DNA of 64,000 bases, taken from positions 98,906-162,905 of the forward strand of contig CADEGL010000001.1 of assembly GCA_902826885.1 (NCBI GenBank), in the 5' to 3' direction. Shown here one piece after another: positions 35,811 through 44,663 of this stretch. A program made the position numbers and the translations under genes. Every line of letters starts with the position of its first letter. Within the stretch, counting starts at the first letter, position 1. This stretch comes from an uncultured Alphaproteobacteria bacterium (lineage in GTDB: Bacteria > Pseudomonadota > Alphaproteobacteria > CADEGL01). The notes beneath the pieces were generated by a model. That model worked only from the letters and a program-made list of their open reading frames with translations. It was not told where the DNA came from and searched no databases.

Positions 35811-36811
35811 CTGACGCCTCGGCTCTTGAGGACCTTGACGTTCGAATAACGCTCGTCGGTCATGCTTTCCGGCAGCTTGCCTTCCTTCATGGCGGCGCAG
35901 AGGTCGCGCACCGCGTCCTCGATGCTGTGGCGGGGCACGAAGCCAAGCTCGTTCGCGATCTTGTCGGAATTGACGTGGTAGGAACGCAGGTCGTTCGTCG
36001 ACACTTTCGCGATCTCGACCGGCTTGCCGGCGAATTCCGCCTCGACCACGTGCTTCACCATCTGAGCGATCTCGTCGACGGTGTAATTCTGATAGCCGGC
36101 GTTGTAAGTCCGGCCGGCGATCTTCGCCCCCTCGATATCGAGCAGGAGTTTATAGACGTCGCAGATGTCCTGGATGTGGATGTTCGGGCGTTTTTGCGAA
36201 CCGCCGAACACCGTGATCTTGCGGGCGTTGACAGCATGATTCGTCAGGATGTTGACCGTGAGGTCGAACCGCATGCGCGGGCTGTAGCCGCACACGGTGG
36301 CCGGCCGTACCGTCACGCAGACGAAATCCTGCGCCTGGTGGCGCTTCAGGACCTCCTCGCACATGCCCTTGTATTTGCTGTAGAGCGTCAAGGGCAGCAA
36401 CGGATGCTCCTCGCGCACGTCCGGTGCGTCCGACACGCCGTAGACCGAGCTCGACGACGCATAGATGAAGCGGCGGACGCCTTGCCGTTTGGCGGCCAGC
36501 ACCAGAGGCTCGAAGCAGTCGAAGTTGATCGACGTCGATAGGGTTTCGTCGAGCTCGAAGCTTGGGTCGTTGGAGATGCAGGCCAGATGAATGACCGCAT
36601 CGACCCCCCAAAGCGCCTCCTCGACCTTTTCTGCGTCCCGGATATCGCCTTGGACAAGCTTCAGGCGGGGCTGGGACTGGAGCTCGCAACCAAACCACAT
36701 CGTGTCGAACACGGTGACGGAATGGCCAGCGGCAAGCAATTGCGGCGCCAGCACGGTGCCCACATAGCCGGCTCCGCCGGTCACCAAGACGTTCTTAAGA
36801 TCGGGATTCAT
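35807..36811 (-). CDS. NAD-dependent epimerase/dehydratase
   Basis: A 334-residue extended SDR with VLVTGGAGYVGTVLAPQLLA, HLACISNDPSFELD, YASSSSVYGVSD and the catalytic pair in TLYSKYKGMCEEVL. Its closest feel is to SDRs of nucleotide-sugar pathways in alphaproteobacterial polysaccharide clusters, distinct from the neighbour at 34800. VCGYSPRMRFDLTVNIL is a recognisable family phrase. The reaction is unknown; epimerisation or dehydration of an NDP-sugar is likely. It precedes and is coupled to the second epimerase gene. Confidence 0.83.
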   Translation of the reverse strand: MNPDLKNVLVTGGAGYVGTVLAPQLLAAGHSVTVFDTMWFGCELQSQPRLKLVQGDIRDAEKVEEALWGVDAVIHLACISNDPSFELDETLSTSINFDCFEPLVLAAKRQGVRRFIYASSSSVYGVSDAPDVREEHPLLPLTLYSKYKGMCEEVLKRHQAQDFVCVTVRPATVCGYSPRMRFDLTVNILTNHAVNARKITVFGGSQKRPNIHIQDICDVYKLLLDIEGAKIAGRTYNAGYQNYTVDEIAQMVKHVVEAEFAGKPVEIAKVSTNDLRSYHVNSDKIANELGFVPRHSIEDAVRDLCAAMKEGKLPESMTDERYSNVKVLKSRGVS

Positions 36812-36878
36812 CGGCCAACAGGGTAACAGCGAAAAATAGAAAAGATCTGCGGAGACGAGTATTCACCTAATACATCCC

Positions 36879-38138
36879 ATGGACCGGGGGCGTATCGAGG
36901 CAAATATCTTCCGGTTTCGAGAGCATGCGCGCTACAATGCCTCCGACGTCTCCACCGCACAACCAGGGCCTTTATCCATCCAAATGGACCGTCTGGATTA
37001 CGACCGGCTTGCCCGCGAATACAACACGTCCTTGACCGACAAGTTGCGCGGGCACGGTGCCCAGGGCACCTTCCTCGAGCACTGGGTTCCCGACGAAGAC
37101 CCGATTCGCGGTCTTCTTAACATGATCGAGGCGGCCGAAATAGACCGTCTCGATGCCATATCGATTCAGGTTTCGGCGCAAACGCTTGGCATGGGCGATC
37201 TCGGGCGTTTGCGCGAGATGGCCGAAGGGCTGGCCTCGATCGACATCACCGCGCAGGAGGCCAGCTTCCTTATCGAGGCCACGGGCATCGGCCGACAAAG
37301 CGCCATAGCCCGCCGGGGGCACGGGCCCTCCCCTTCTTCGACCGCGGCGGCAAGGAACAGAAGCGAGTCGTCAGGCAAGCGGCGGGAAACAGCCGGCATT
37401 CACCCGAGCCTGGCCGCCAACCTCGCCACAGCGCACGGCAAGATCTCGCGCGAGGGATTGGTCGCGGTTCCGCAAGGTTCGGTCCGCTATCTGTGTCAAC
37501 AGGACGGGGATACTCTGTCGCTCGATGTGATGCCTGACGGACGAATCGCCCAGGCCCGTCACCAGGCGATCGCTTCCGCGGACCGCAAGACGCTCGTCGA
37601 CCTGATGTGCCAACTGATCGAAGGTCGGACCGTCCAGGACGCCAGCGACCATGCGGGGATACTTGTTATCGACCGGCTGCGCACGGCATCCGGCACCCCA
37701 CGCACCGTTCCCGGCGTTCTGCTGGTGGCCAACGCGGGACAAGACGTGGCGGCCGCCCTTCGCCTCGTCCGCGGCGCATGTCAGGCCCATGCGGCCGCGA
37801 CGGGAGCCGCCGGAACCGCCAACTTCTTCGAGGCCCCGCCCGCTCCGCAATGGCTCGCCCTGAAGCCGGAAGCCCGGCTGGAGCGCATTTCGGCCGCGGT
37901 AGCGGCCTTTATCGTCTCGGGCGGCTGGCCCTCCGGCACCATCCAGCCGCTGTCGTTGGACGAAGATTTGCTTGGGTACCCGGTCCGCGTTTTGGTAGAG
38001 TTGGGCGACGGTTTGTCAACCCAAACAAAGCCTTCGGTCCTTAGGGACTTGGAAAGATGGCTGAAAGGCCGCGTGGAACCGAAGCTTCAGGTCCATCTGG
38101 CGCCGTTGAAAGACAAGAACTCCATTCGCCGGCTGTGA
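36879..38138 (+). CDS. Protein of unknown function with possible degenerate NifU-like domains
   Basis: A 419-residue protein that I do not recognise as a known family. The stretch RYLCQQDGDTLSLDVMPDG (Cys206) followed by MCQLIEGRTVQDASDH has the layout of the NifU N-terminal scaffold domain (CGD...G.I..A...G.T..DA), and the C-terminal RLERISAAVAAFIVSGGW ... LRDLERWLKGRVEPKL recalls an Nfu-type fold, but the expected cysteine set is incomplete. The similarity is my own pattern reading and could be chance. The N-terminal 130 residues are unique. It lies 37 bases upstream of a radical SAM gene on the same strand, so an accessory role is plausible. The start may be the ATG at 36879 or at 36984. 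Confidence 0.45.
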   Translation: MDRGRIEANIFRFREHARYNASDVSTAQPGPLSIQMDRLDYDRLAREYNTSLTDKLRGHGAQGTFLEHWVPDEDPIRGLLNMIEAAEIDRLDAISIQVSAQTLGMGDLGRLREMAEGLASIDITAQEASFLIEATGIGRQSAIARRGHGPSPSSTAAARNRSESSGKRRETAGIHPSLAANLATAHGKISREGLVAVPQGSVRYLCQQDGDTLSLDVMPDGRIAQARHQAIASADRKTLVDLMCQLIEGRTVQDASDHAGILVIDRLRTASGTPRTVPGVLLVANAGQDVAAALRLVRGACQAHAAATGAAGTANFFEAPPAPQWLALKPEARLERISAAVAAFIVSGGWPSGTIQPLSLDEDLLGYPVRVLVELGDGLSTQTKPSVLRDLERWLKGRVEPKLQVHLAPLKDKNSIRRL

Positions 38139-38175
38139 GCAGGCGCGATTTGCGCCGCAAGGAAAAACGCGCGTC

Positions 38176-39300
38176 ATGACGGGAATGACCGAACACGTTG
38201 ATCTGATCCTCGATGGCACCAAGATTGCCTGGCATCAGGATCGCATCGAGGCCTGGGAGCGCGGCGAGAAGATCGCGCCCATCACGATCGACATGGCGCT
38301 CACCCGCGCTTGCAATTTCGCGTGCCATTACTGCTACGCGATGCTTCAAGAGAACGACCGCAAGGTCATAAACAAGAAAGTGATTTTCGATTTCCTCGAG
38401 GACTGCGCGGAAATCGGCGTCAAAGGTATCAGCCTCGTTTCCGATGGAGAGAGCACCATCTCTCCCGCTTTCGTGGACGCGGTCCGCAAGGGCAGCGAAC
38501 TTGGCATTTCGATGGCCTGCGGAACGAACGGCTTCGTTCTCAACGACCGCAAGCTCGAGGACGTCCTGCCGCACCTCACCTATCTCCGAATCAATATCTC
38601 CGCGGGCGAGTCCAAGAGGTACGCGGAGATCATGGGCGTCAAGGAGCACTGGTTCGAGCGGGTTTGCGAGAACATCCGCGCCATGATGCGCATCAAACAG
38701 CGCGACAAGCTGCCGGTCACGATCGGGCTCCAAATGGTGCTCATGCCCGAATACGCGGATCAGATCATGCCCCTCGCCAGGCTCGGCAAGGAGCTTCGCC
38801 CCGACTATCTCGTCATAAAACATTGCTCCGATGACGAGGACGGCTCCCTGGGCGTGAACTATGACGCCTATGAGAAGCTTCACGCCACTCTTCACGAGGC
38901 CGAGGCGCTTTCCGACGAGAGCTACAAGGTTGTCGTGAAGTGGTCGAAAATTCAGGCCGGCGCCAAACGTACCTATCAGCGCTGCTACGGTCCGCCGTTC
39001 ATGCTGCAGATTTCGGGGTCAGGACTCGTAGCGCCGTGCGGGATGCTTTTTAACGAGCGCTACAAAAAATTCCACATCGGCAACATTTGCGAGCAGCGGT
39101 TCCGCGACATCTGGGCATCGGATGCCTATTGGGATGTGGTCAATCATCTGGCCTCGCCGGATTTCAACGCCCAGACCATGTGCGGCACGCTTTGCCTCCA
39201 GCACAAAGTGAACGAGTTCTTGGACTCCTATCAAAAGGGCCAGGTCGCGCTGCCGTCCCTGGATGGCCAGCGCGCACCCATGCATCTGAACTTCGTCTGA
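38176..39300 (+). CDS. Radical SAM protein with SPASM-like C-terminus
   Basis: A 374-residue radical SAM enzyme. The CxxxCxxC cluster motif is CNFACHYC (Cys46, 50, 53). It is followed by LVSDGESTISPAFVDAV, INISAGESKRYAEIMG, and a C-terminal SPASM-type Cys set with CYGPPF, LVAPCGMLF, FHIGNICEQRFRDIW and TMCGTLC. SPASM proteins bind extra 4Fe-4S clusters and modify peptides, proteins or small molecules. The phrases resemble radical SAM/SPASM proteins found in polysaccharide loci. Substrate unknown. It begins at ATG 38176, or a few codons later at 38185. Confidence 0.88.
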   Translation: MTGMTEHVDLILDGTKIAWHQDRIEAWERGEKIAPITIDMALTRACNFACHYCYAMLQENDRKVINKKVIFDFLEDCAEIGVKGISLVSDGESTISPAFVDAVRKGSELGISMACGTNGFVLNDRKLEDVLPHLTYLRINISAGESKRYAEIMGVKEHWFERVCENIRAMMRIKQRDKLPVTIGLQMVLMPEYADQIMPLARLGKELRPDYLVIKHCSDDEDGSLGVNYDAYEKLHATLHEAEALSDESYKVVVKWSKIQAGAKRTYQRCYGPPFMLQISGSGLVAPCGMLFNERYKKFHIGNICEQRFRDIWASDAYWDVVNHLASPDFNAQTMCGTLCLQHKVNEFLDSYQKGQVALPSLDGQRAPMHLNFV

Positions 39301-39310
39301 TGCGATTTCC

Positions 39311-39637
39311 ATGAGTTCATCGCCACCATCAACGGTCCAGCGCCCGATCGTGCTTCCGGATTCGTCAGAAAACGATGCGACTGACTTTGCTTATTTGAAT
39401 CGCCTGCCGGAATACCGGCGCGAGGACGAATGGTTCTATCTCCGGCGCTGCTTTCGCTGCATGTTTTGGCGGCCAGACGGCGACGAGTTTGGCCGGCAAT
39501 CGGCGTCTAACGGTCAATGCCGGCGAAACGCTCCGCGTCCTTCACTGAATACCGGCCCGGCCCAAAACCCGATCTGGCCCGTTACGGAACGCCGGGACTG
39601 GTGCGGCCATTTTACGGACGTTTACAAGGCAGAATGA
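39311..39637 (+). CDS. Small Cys-rich protein (possible metal or Fe-S binding)
   Basis: A 108-residue protein with four candidate ligands in a pattern I recognise from a small-protein group: RRCFRCMFWRP, then GQCRRNAPRP, then WPVTERRDWCGHF (CxxC...C...C). It is 10 bases after the first radical SAM gene and about 50 bases before the second, so it is almost certainly part of the same unit. It may be a carrier, substrate or electron-transfer partner of the radical SAM enzymes. The start is ATG at 39311. No function is established. Confidence 0.6.
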   Translation: MSSSPPSTVQRPIVLPDSSENDATDFAYLNRLPEYRREDEWFYLRRCFRCMFWRPDGDEFGRQSASNGQCRRNAPRPSLNTGPAQNPIWPVTERRDWCGHFTDVYKAE

Positions 39638-39688
39638 GCCTCCTCCCCGTGCGCGGCATCGGAGCGTCGCCGGAGATCCACAAGGGAC

Positions 39689-41986
39689 ATGGACTTATCG
39701 CTAGCGTCTAGCTCCGCCATACGCCGCGCGCGACGCTTCATACGCCGGAATGTCCGATTCACGCGCACCCATCCCGCGATCATCAAGCTTACGCCCCAAC
39801 GCGTGGATATTCTCGGCAGAGGCGGTTTCGCGGGCCCTTCTCCAGTGCGATTGAAGATTAGCCGCGATGATCCTTCGGGCTTGTGTTTCGGAACCTGGAT
39901 TCGCGCCTCCCGCGCAGGCCGCGAGGTGCAAACACTGCTCGACTTCGTAAGCGGCGAGGCGGCCGGTGCCGCCCTCGAATTGCGGTTCGCCACTGCCGAT
40001 AAGACAAGAAGGATTGCGAAAATCCATTGGCGTGTCGCGAACGTCGACCTTACCCACGCCATCCCCGTGGGTCGATGGGTGCTGCTGTTCGGCGGTTATC
40101 ATGCCTTCGAGCGCCGCTGCTGGTTGTCCATCGACGGGGAAGCCTATAAGGAAGCGTCGATAGCGGCCGATCCCTTCGCCGCCTTACCCGCATCATTCTT
40201 TGCCGGCCTCGGCTGCCGTCTATCGTCCAGGCGGTCCGATTTCATGGGAACGATGCACGAGCTTGGCATCACGTCAGCCATAGATGGGATCGCGCGAGAG
40301 ACATGGCAGCGCTGGGCCAAGTCGGCCGACCCGAACAAGGTCATCGTGGCAGAAGCCGTTTCGCGGCCGCGAGAATGGCCGGCCCCCTGGTTCCAGCGCG
40401 TCGTCTTCGATAGCCGCCAAGACACGATACGGGTGAAGACGCGGTCCTGCCGCAAACGGGGAGAAAGAAAGACTGCTGCAACCGTCACAGAATCAGAAAC
40501 CACCACAAAGGTGCTGGCCACGGCGGAAAGCGATTTCGCTGCTTTCGTCGCACGCGCGAAGGCTGAAGATGCCGTCGGCGTCGCATACTATTTTGGCCGT
40601 TTGATCGAAACCGACCTGCCGCTGCGCGTGTGCGTAACCGGTGAAGGCCGTTTGACCGTCGAGCTTTCGACGGGGCGGAGCGGCATCTACCGGACCGCCG
40701 AGGACCTGATGGCTGTCGACTCGCGGGGCTTTCACGGCCTCGCATCGTTTGCCCTACGCGGAATGGTCGCCGGTGCGGCCCAGACGTTTTATCGTCGCGC
40801 CGAGCGGCCCAACGCACGGGCATTGATCGAAGGCTATCAACGGAAATTCGGCGCCGACTACTTCCTCACCGACGTCGACATGGCGCAAAGTCGCCACGAA
40901 CGAGAGGGTGCGCAGAACCATCCCCTCGTGCGAACGCTGGCTTGCGGCAGCCTGGAGTATCTCGACTACTTCAAGGGGAAATACTGTGGCAACCCATTCG
41001 GAGATTTCGAGGTGCGTTCGGATGGTGAAATCTTTGTCTGCTGTCCGTCTTATCTCCCTCATCCGGTTGGAAATCTGAACGTCATCGACAGCCCGCACGC
41101 ATTACGAGAATCGCCCCGATTGAAGAGCATTCACGCTTCCATTCGCGATCAGACGTTCCAGTACTGCCGCTGGCTTCACTGCGAAAAGATCATGGGCGGC
41201 CACCTTCCGATGAGGACGCCATTATCGAGCGGCAGCTACGTCCCACGGGACGTGCGACTATCTTACGATCCGTCCTGCAATTTATGGTGTCCGTCGTGCC
41301 GCACCGAGAAAATGGTCCTCAAGCGCGAGCGGCAGGATGAACTCATTCGCAAAACAGACGACATGGTCCTGCCCCTGCTGAAATCGGCGAGGACGGTGAT
41401 GCTAAACGGGTATGGAGACATTTTCTCCAGCCGTGTGTGCCGCCACATTCTCGGAAGCATAAGCAGATCGGAGATGCCCGATCTACGGCTTCGGTTCATC
41501 AGCAACGGCGTCATCTTTTCGGGCGAGTGGGAAAAATTCCCGAACATCCATGACATGGTCGAATCGATTCGGGTATCGGTCGACGCGGCGCAGGAGTGCA
41601 CGTACGAACGCATTCGCCTCGGCGGGGACTGGCGTACCGTGCGCGGCAATCTGGAGTTCATCTCGAAGCTGCGGCAACGTGGCCGGATCGAGAACTTCTC
41701 CATATCTTTCGTTGTTCAGAAAGAGAATTTCACCGAGATGGCTGATTTTGCTCTGCTCGGGCAGCGGCTGAAATGCGACGAAATCATCTATGAGGGGCTG
41801 CTCAACTGGAACACGTATGGCGTAGATGGATATCGGGAACGGGCGGTTCATTTTTCCGACCATCCGCTCTTCCCAGTGTTTCGGGAGGAATGGGCGCGCG
41901 TGGAAAAGATATGGGCGGAAGCCAAGGCTGATAAACGCGCGCTTCCAGCCCTAAGCTACGCGTCGCTCGTAGCCGTGCAGGCCTAA
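39689..41986 (+). CDS. Large radical SAM protein with N-terminal LamG-like domain
   Basis: A 765-residue protein. Residues about 40-220 have the beta-rich pattern of a LamG/concanavalin-like domain (RWVLLFGGYHAFERRCWLSI, FFAGLGCRLSS, FMGTMHELGI). After a linker and an uncharacterised region comes a SPASM-like Cys block, FVCCPSYLPHPVGNLNV (Cys451-452) with FQYCRWLHCEKI. The radical SAM core follows, with CNLWCPSC (Cys530, 534, 537), MLNGYGDIFSS and ISNGVIFSGEW. Normally SPASM follows the core; here a Cys block precedes it. Together with the first radical SAM gene and the Cys-rich protein it likely modifies a polypeptide or glycan, but this is inference. Confidence 0.75.
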   Translation: MDLSLASSSAIRRARRFIRRNVRFTRTHPAIIKLTPQRVDILGRGGFAGPSPVRLKISRDDPSGLCFGTWIRASRAGREVQTLLDFVSGEAAGAALELRFATADKTRRIAKIHWRVANVDLTHAIPVGRWVLLFGGYHAFERRCWLSIDGEAYKEASIAADPFAALPASFFAGLGCRLSSRRSDFMGTMHELGITSAIDGIARETWQRWAKSADPNKVIVAEAVSRPREWPAPWFQRVVFDSRQDTIRVKTRSCRKRGERKTAATVTESETTTKVLATAESDFAAFVARAKAEDAVGVAYYFGRLIETDLPLRVCVTGEGRLTVELSTGRSGIYRTAEDLMAVDSRGFHGLASFALRGMVAGAAQTFYRRAERPNARALIEGYQRKFGADYFLTDVDMAQSRHEREGAQNHPLVRTLACGSLEYLDYFKGKYCGNPFGDFEVRSDGEIFVCCPSYLPHPVGNLNVIDSPHALRESPRLKSIHASIRDQTFQYCRWLHCEKIMGGHLPMRTPLSSGSYVPRDVRLSYDPSCNLWCPSCRTEKMVLKRERQDELIRKTDDMVLPLLKSARTVMLNGYGDIFSSRVCRHILGSISRSEMPDLRLRFISNGVIFSGEWEKFPNIHDMVESIRVSVDAAQECTYERIRLGGDWRTVRGNLEFISKLRQRGRIENFSISFVVQKENFTEMADFALLGQRLKCDEIIYEGLLNWNTYGVDGYRERAVHFSDHPLFPVFREEWARVEKIWAEAKADKRALPALSYASLVAVQA

Positions 41987-42002
41987 GATCGCTCGTACCA
42001 TA

Positions 42003-42806
42003 TTACAGGAAGTACACGATCTGGCGGTTCAGGCGTTTGTAGGCATCGAGCCCCATGATCAGCATAACGATGCCTATGGCATAACTAGCGACCAAAAAAT
42101 CCAAGCTCGGCAAGGAGCGCCCGTGCACCACGATCTGCAGCGGCCCGATCAAGAGAGCTAGCGGATTGTAGCGTAGCAAATCCTGGAGGAAGAGCGGAGC
42201 TGCGCTCCAGTGATAAACGATGGGCACCGCCCAAAAAGCGACCGATAGCGTCACACTGAGCAGATGCTGCAGATCACGATAATGAACACTGTAATATGAG
42301 AAGAAGAGGCTGGCTCCGATGGTGAAAAGAACGATCGGCAACATCGCCAGTGGCACGTAAAGAAGATACCATCCAACAGGCTGGAAAACGGTGACAGCGA
42401 TAACTAGAAAAACGGCGTATGCGATCAAAAAACTCAGAAATTCGATCGTCACGTCAGAAATAACATATACGTAGGTCGCCACGGTACTGGCGTTGAGCTC
42501 ATGGACACGGGTCGTCAGAGAGGATGTCGACCCGACCACGGAGGTCGCCATGAACGCCCATGGCAACAGACCGCTCGCGAGATAAACAATGTAATTATGG
42601 ATTGGCATGGCCAGCACGAGCCCGAACGCAAATGACAAGGTGGCGACCTGAGCAATTGGATTCAAAAGCGACCAAGCAAGACCCAACATGGAACCGCAGT
42701 AGCGTCTGTAAAGGCCGATGAAAGCCAGAAACCAGATATCTCTGCAGATCTTTCGGACCGCACTCCAGATATCTCCTAGAGACTTATTCGCCAGCCCGTC
42801 GTGCAT
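42003..42806 (-). CDS. ABC-2 type polysaccharide export permease (Wzm-like)
   Basis: A 267-residue protein with six predicted membrane segments, starting MHDGLANKSLGDIWSAVRKI. The family phrases YRRYCGSMLGLAWSLLNPIA, ASGLLPWAFMATSVVGSTSS and LLRYNPLALLIGPLQIV are typical of Wzm/TagG-type permeases that export finished polysaccharides across the inner membrane. It follows the ATPase gene after 5 bases. It converges with the radical SAM gene. It is independent of the permease-pseudoATPase fusion at 16005. Confidence 0.88.
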   Translation of the reverse strand: MHDGLANKSLGDIWSAVRKICRDIWFLAFIGLYRRYCGSMLGLAWSLLNPIAQVATLSFAFGLVLAMPIHNYIVYLASGLLPWAFMATSVVGSTSSLTTRVHELNASTVATYVYVISDVTIEFLSFLIAYAVFLVIAVTVFQPVGWYLLYVPLAMLPIVLFTIGASLFFSYYSVHYRDLQHLLSVTLSVAFWAVPIVYHWSAAPLFLQDLLRYNPLALLIGPLQIVVHGRSLPSLDFLVASYAIGIVMLIMGLDAYKRLNRQIVYFL

Positions 42807-42811
42807 TTCTT

Positions 42812-43543
42812 CTACACCGTTGTCAGATTCTTATACGCCGCGAGGACGCGATCCGTCGGCCCGTCCATAACGACTCGGCCATGATCGATGAGTATGCAAC
42901 GCTGGCACAGCGCAACGACTTGGTCCTCGGTATGACTGACGAAAAACAACAGCGGCACGTCTTTGATGCGCTCCATCGTCAGCGCTTGTGCCTTTCGCAC
43001 GAAAGCTGCGTCGCCGGCGGCAAAGACTTCGTCAAGAACCAGAATGTCGGATTTTTGAAACATTGAGATCGCGAACGCAAGACGCGAACGCATACCCGAG
43101 CTGAGGACGGAAAACTGCCGGTCGGTGTACTCCTCCATTTCGCAGAACTCTAGAATCCGCGACTCGAAATCCGGATTCCATTCCTCCAAACGATTGGCAT
43201 GAAGAAGTGCCAGCCGGATGTTCAACCGGACCGACAATTGGTTATCAAATCCCAACCCTTGCGCGATTACCGGTGCGATCTTGCCAGCGGAACGACACGA
43301 GCCAGACAAGGGAGGCAGAATTCCCGCTATCATCTTGAGGAGCGTCGTCTTTCCCGCACCGTTCCGGCCCACTATACCGATTCGCTCACCCGGCCCTGCG
43401 GACAGCGTGATGTCGTGGAGCACGGTGAGCCATTCCTCAGCTTTCCGGCCATGCCGGCCCACCAGCCGGTGCTTGAGCGACATCGTGCGATGGTTTGGCG
43501 GGTATGCGACAGTCGCGCGGTCGAGCGAAACAAGAACCGACAT
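42812..43543 (-). CDS. ABC polysaccharide export ATPase (Wzt/KpsT-like)
   Basis: A 243-residue ATPase with intact motifs: Walker A IGIVGRNGAGKTTLLKMIAG, signature VLSSGMRSRLAFAISM, and Walker B DILVLDEVFAAGD. It is the short type without the C-terminal carbohydrate-binding domain that some Wzt proteins use to select the O-antigen end. It pairs with the Wzm-like permease just downstream. Because this complex has a complete ATPase, it provides a functional comparison for the degenerate domain in the fusion protein at 16005. Confidence 0.9.
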   Translation of the reverse strand: MSVLVSLDRATVAYPPNHRTMSLKHRLVGRHGRKAEEWLTVLHDITLSAGPGERIGIVGRNGAGKTTLLKMIAGILPPLSGSCRSAGKIAPVIAQGLGFDNQLSVRLNIRLALLHANRLEEWNPDFESRILEFCEMEEYTDRQFSVLSSGMRSRLAFAISMFQKSDILVLDEVFAAGDAAFVRKAQALTMERIKDVPLLFFVSHTEDQVVALCQRCILIDHGRVVMDGPTDRVLAAYKNLTTV

Positions 43544-43677
43544 ATTCTGGACTACCGTTGGAAACGAGTTGTCATCCGTACGCGCCCCTTAAGCTATTTC
43601 GCCACTCAGGGCAAACCGGCCCCTCGACCAACGGGCCAATACGATCACGGCACTCATAACCTTGCCATGGCCTCGCT

Positions 43678-44589
43678 ATGACCAGATTTTCCTATTTGAT
43701 ATGCAATTTCAATCATGCCCGGTCCTTGCCACGCGCCCTGAAAGCGATCGGCACAGAAGCCGGCCCCGACGACGAAATCATCGCGGTGGATGATGGCTCC
43801 ACGGACGAGAGTCCGTCAATTTTTGCGGAATTCGCGAGCAGGCACCCTCGCGCACGCTTTGTCAGCCTGCCGGAAAATAGAGGCCTCTTGGCGGCAAGCG
43901 CCGAGGCCCTGCTGCACGCGCGCGGACGATATGTAGGCCTTTTCGCGGCGGATGACCATTTGCTTCCAGGCTTCGGTATACGTATGGGCTGGCTGGCCGG
44001 CAGATATCCTGACGCCGGCATTCTGGCTCAAGAGGTCACCATCCGCGCTCCTTCGCAAGAGGTGCGGCGATATACGTTCGGTGCCTTGCGTGAATCGGGC
44101 TATCTGTCGCCACGCGCCTTGTCTCGAATCATGAGATACCGATATTTTTGGCTACCTACTGCTGCTGCGTTCTTGCGTCGCGACCTCCTGACAGAGGCTG
44201 GTGGATGGCGCATGGAGTTGGATTGGCTGGCGGACTGGTATGCAGCCTATGACGCCGCATGGCTTTCTGGTGTGGCCTGGACCTCTCATCCTGGCGCCGA
44301 GGTCACGGAAAATCCCGCCTCGTTCGGCCGCGCGGGGTTAAACGACCCCATTCGGCGCACATCCGTGTTGAATGCCTTCTTCGACCTTCTGCATGGGGCG
44401 CCTCAGTCTGGACTACGAGACCGCCTACTTGGCGCTCCGATCGCCCTCCTTGCAGCGCTTGGCGACGATCTCCCAAATCTGCTGGCCATGCGAGCAAAAG
44501 ATCGCGATTTTCATCTTGCGGTCACCCACTGTATGCGTGAAAGAGTCCGGCTGGGGCGAATTGGAAGACTGATGGCCTTGTTCCTGTAG
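43678..44589 (+). CDS. Family 2 glycosyltransferase
   Basis: A 303-residue GT2 starting MTRFSYLICNFNHARSLPRA, with EIIAVDDGSTDES and GRYVGLFAADDHLLPGFG (DD at the metal site). C-terminal hydrophobic stretches are short, so it is probably soluble or peripheral. It is divergent from the export ATPase gene and is followed about 75 bases later by another glycosyltransferase gene. Donor and acceptor unknown. Confidence 0.82.
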   Translation: MTRFSYLICNFNHARSLPRALKAIGTEAGPDDEIIAVDDGSTDESPSIFAEFASRHPRARFVSLPENRGLLAASAEALLHARGRYVGLFAADDHLLPGFGIRMGWLAGRYPDAGILAQEVTIRAPSQEVRRYTFGALRESGYLSPRALSRIMRYRYFWLPTAAAFLRRDLLTEAGGWRMELDWLADWYAAYDAAWLSGVAWTSHPGAEVTENPASFGRAGLNDPIRRTSVLNAFFDLLHGAPQSGLRDRLLGAPIALLAALGDDLPNLLAMRAKDRDFHLAVTHCMRERVRLGRIGRLMALFL

Positions 44590-44663
44590 AGTTCCATCAG
44601 AACGGACCTGTCGAGAAATTCAGCACTCCGGGCTGGGCTGGTGTGCATCAAGGGCGCGACGTC

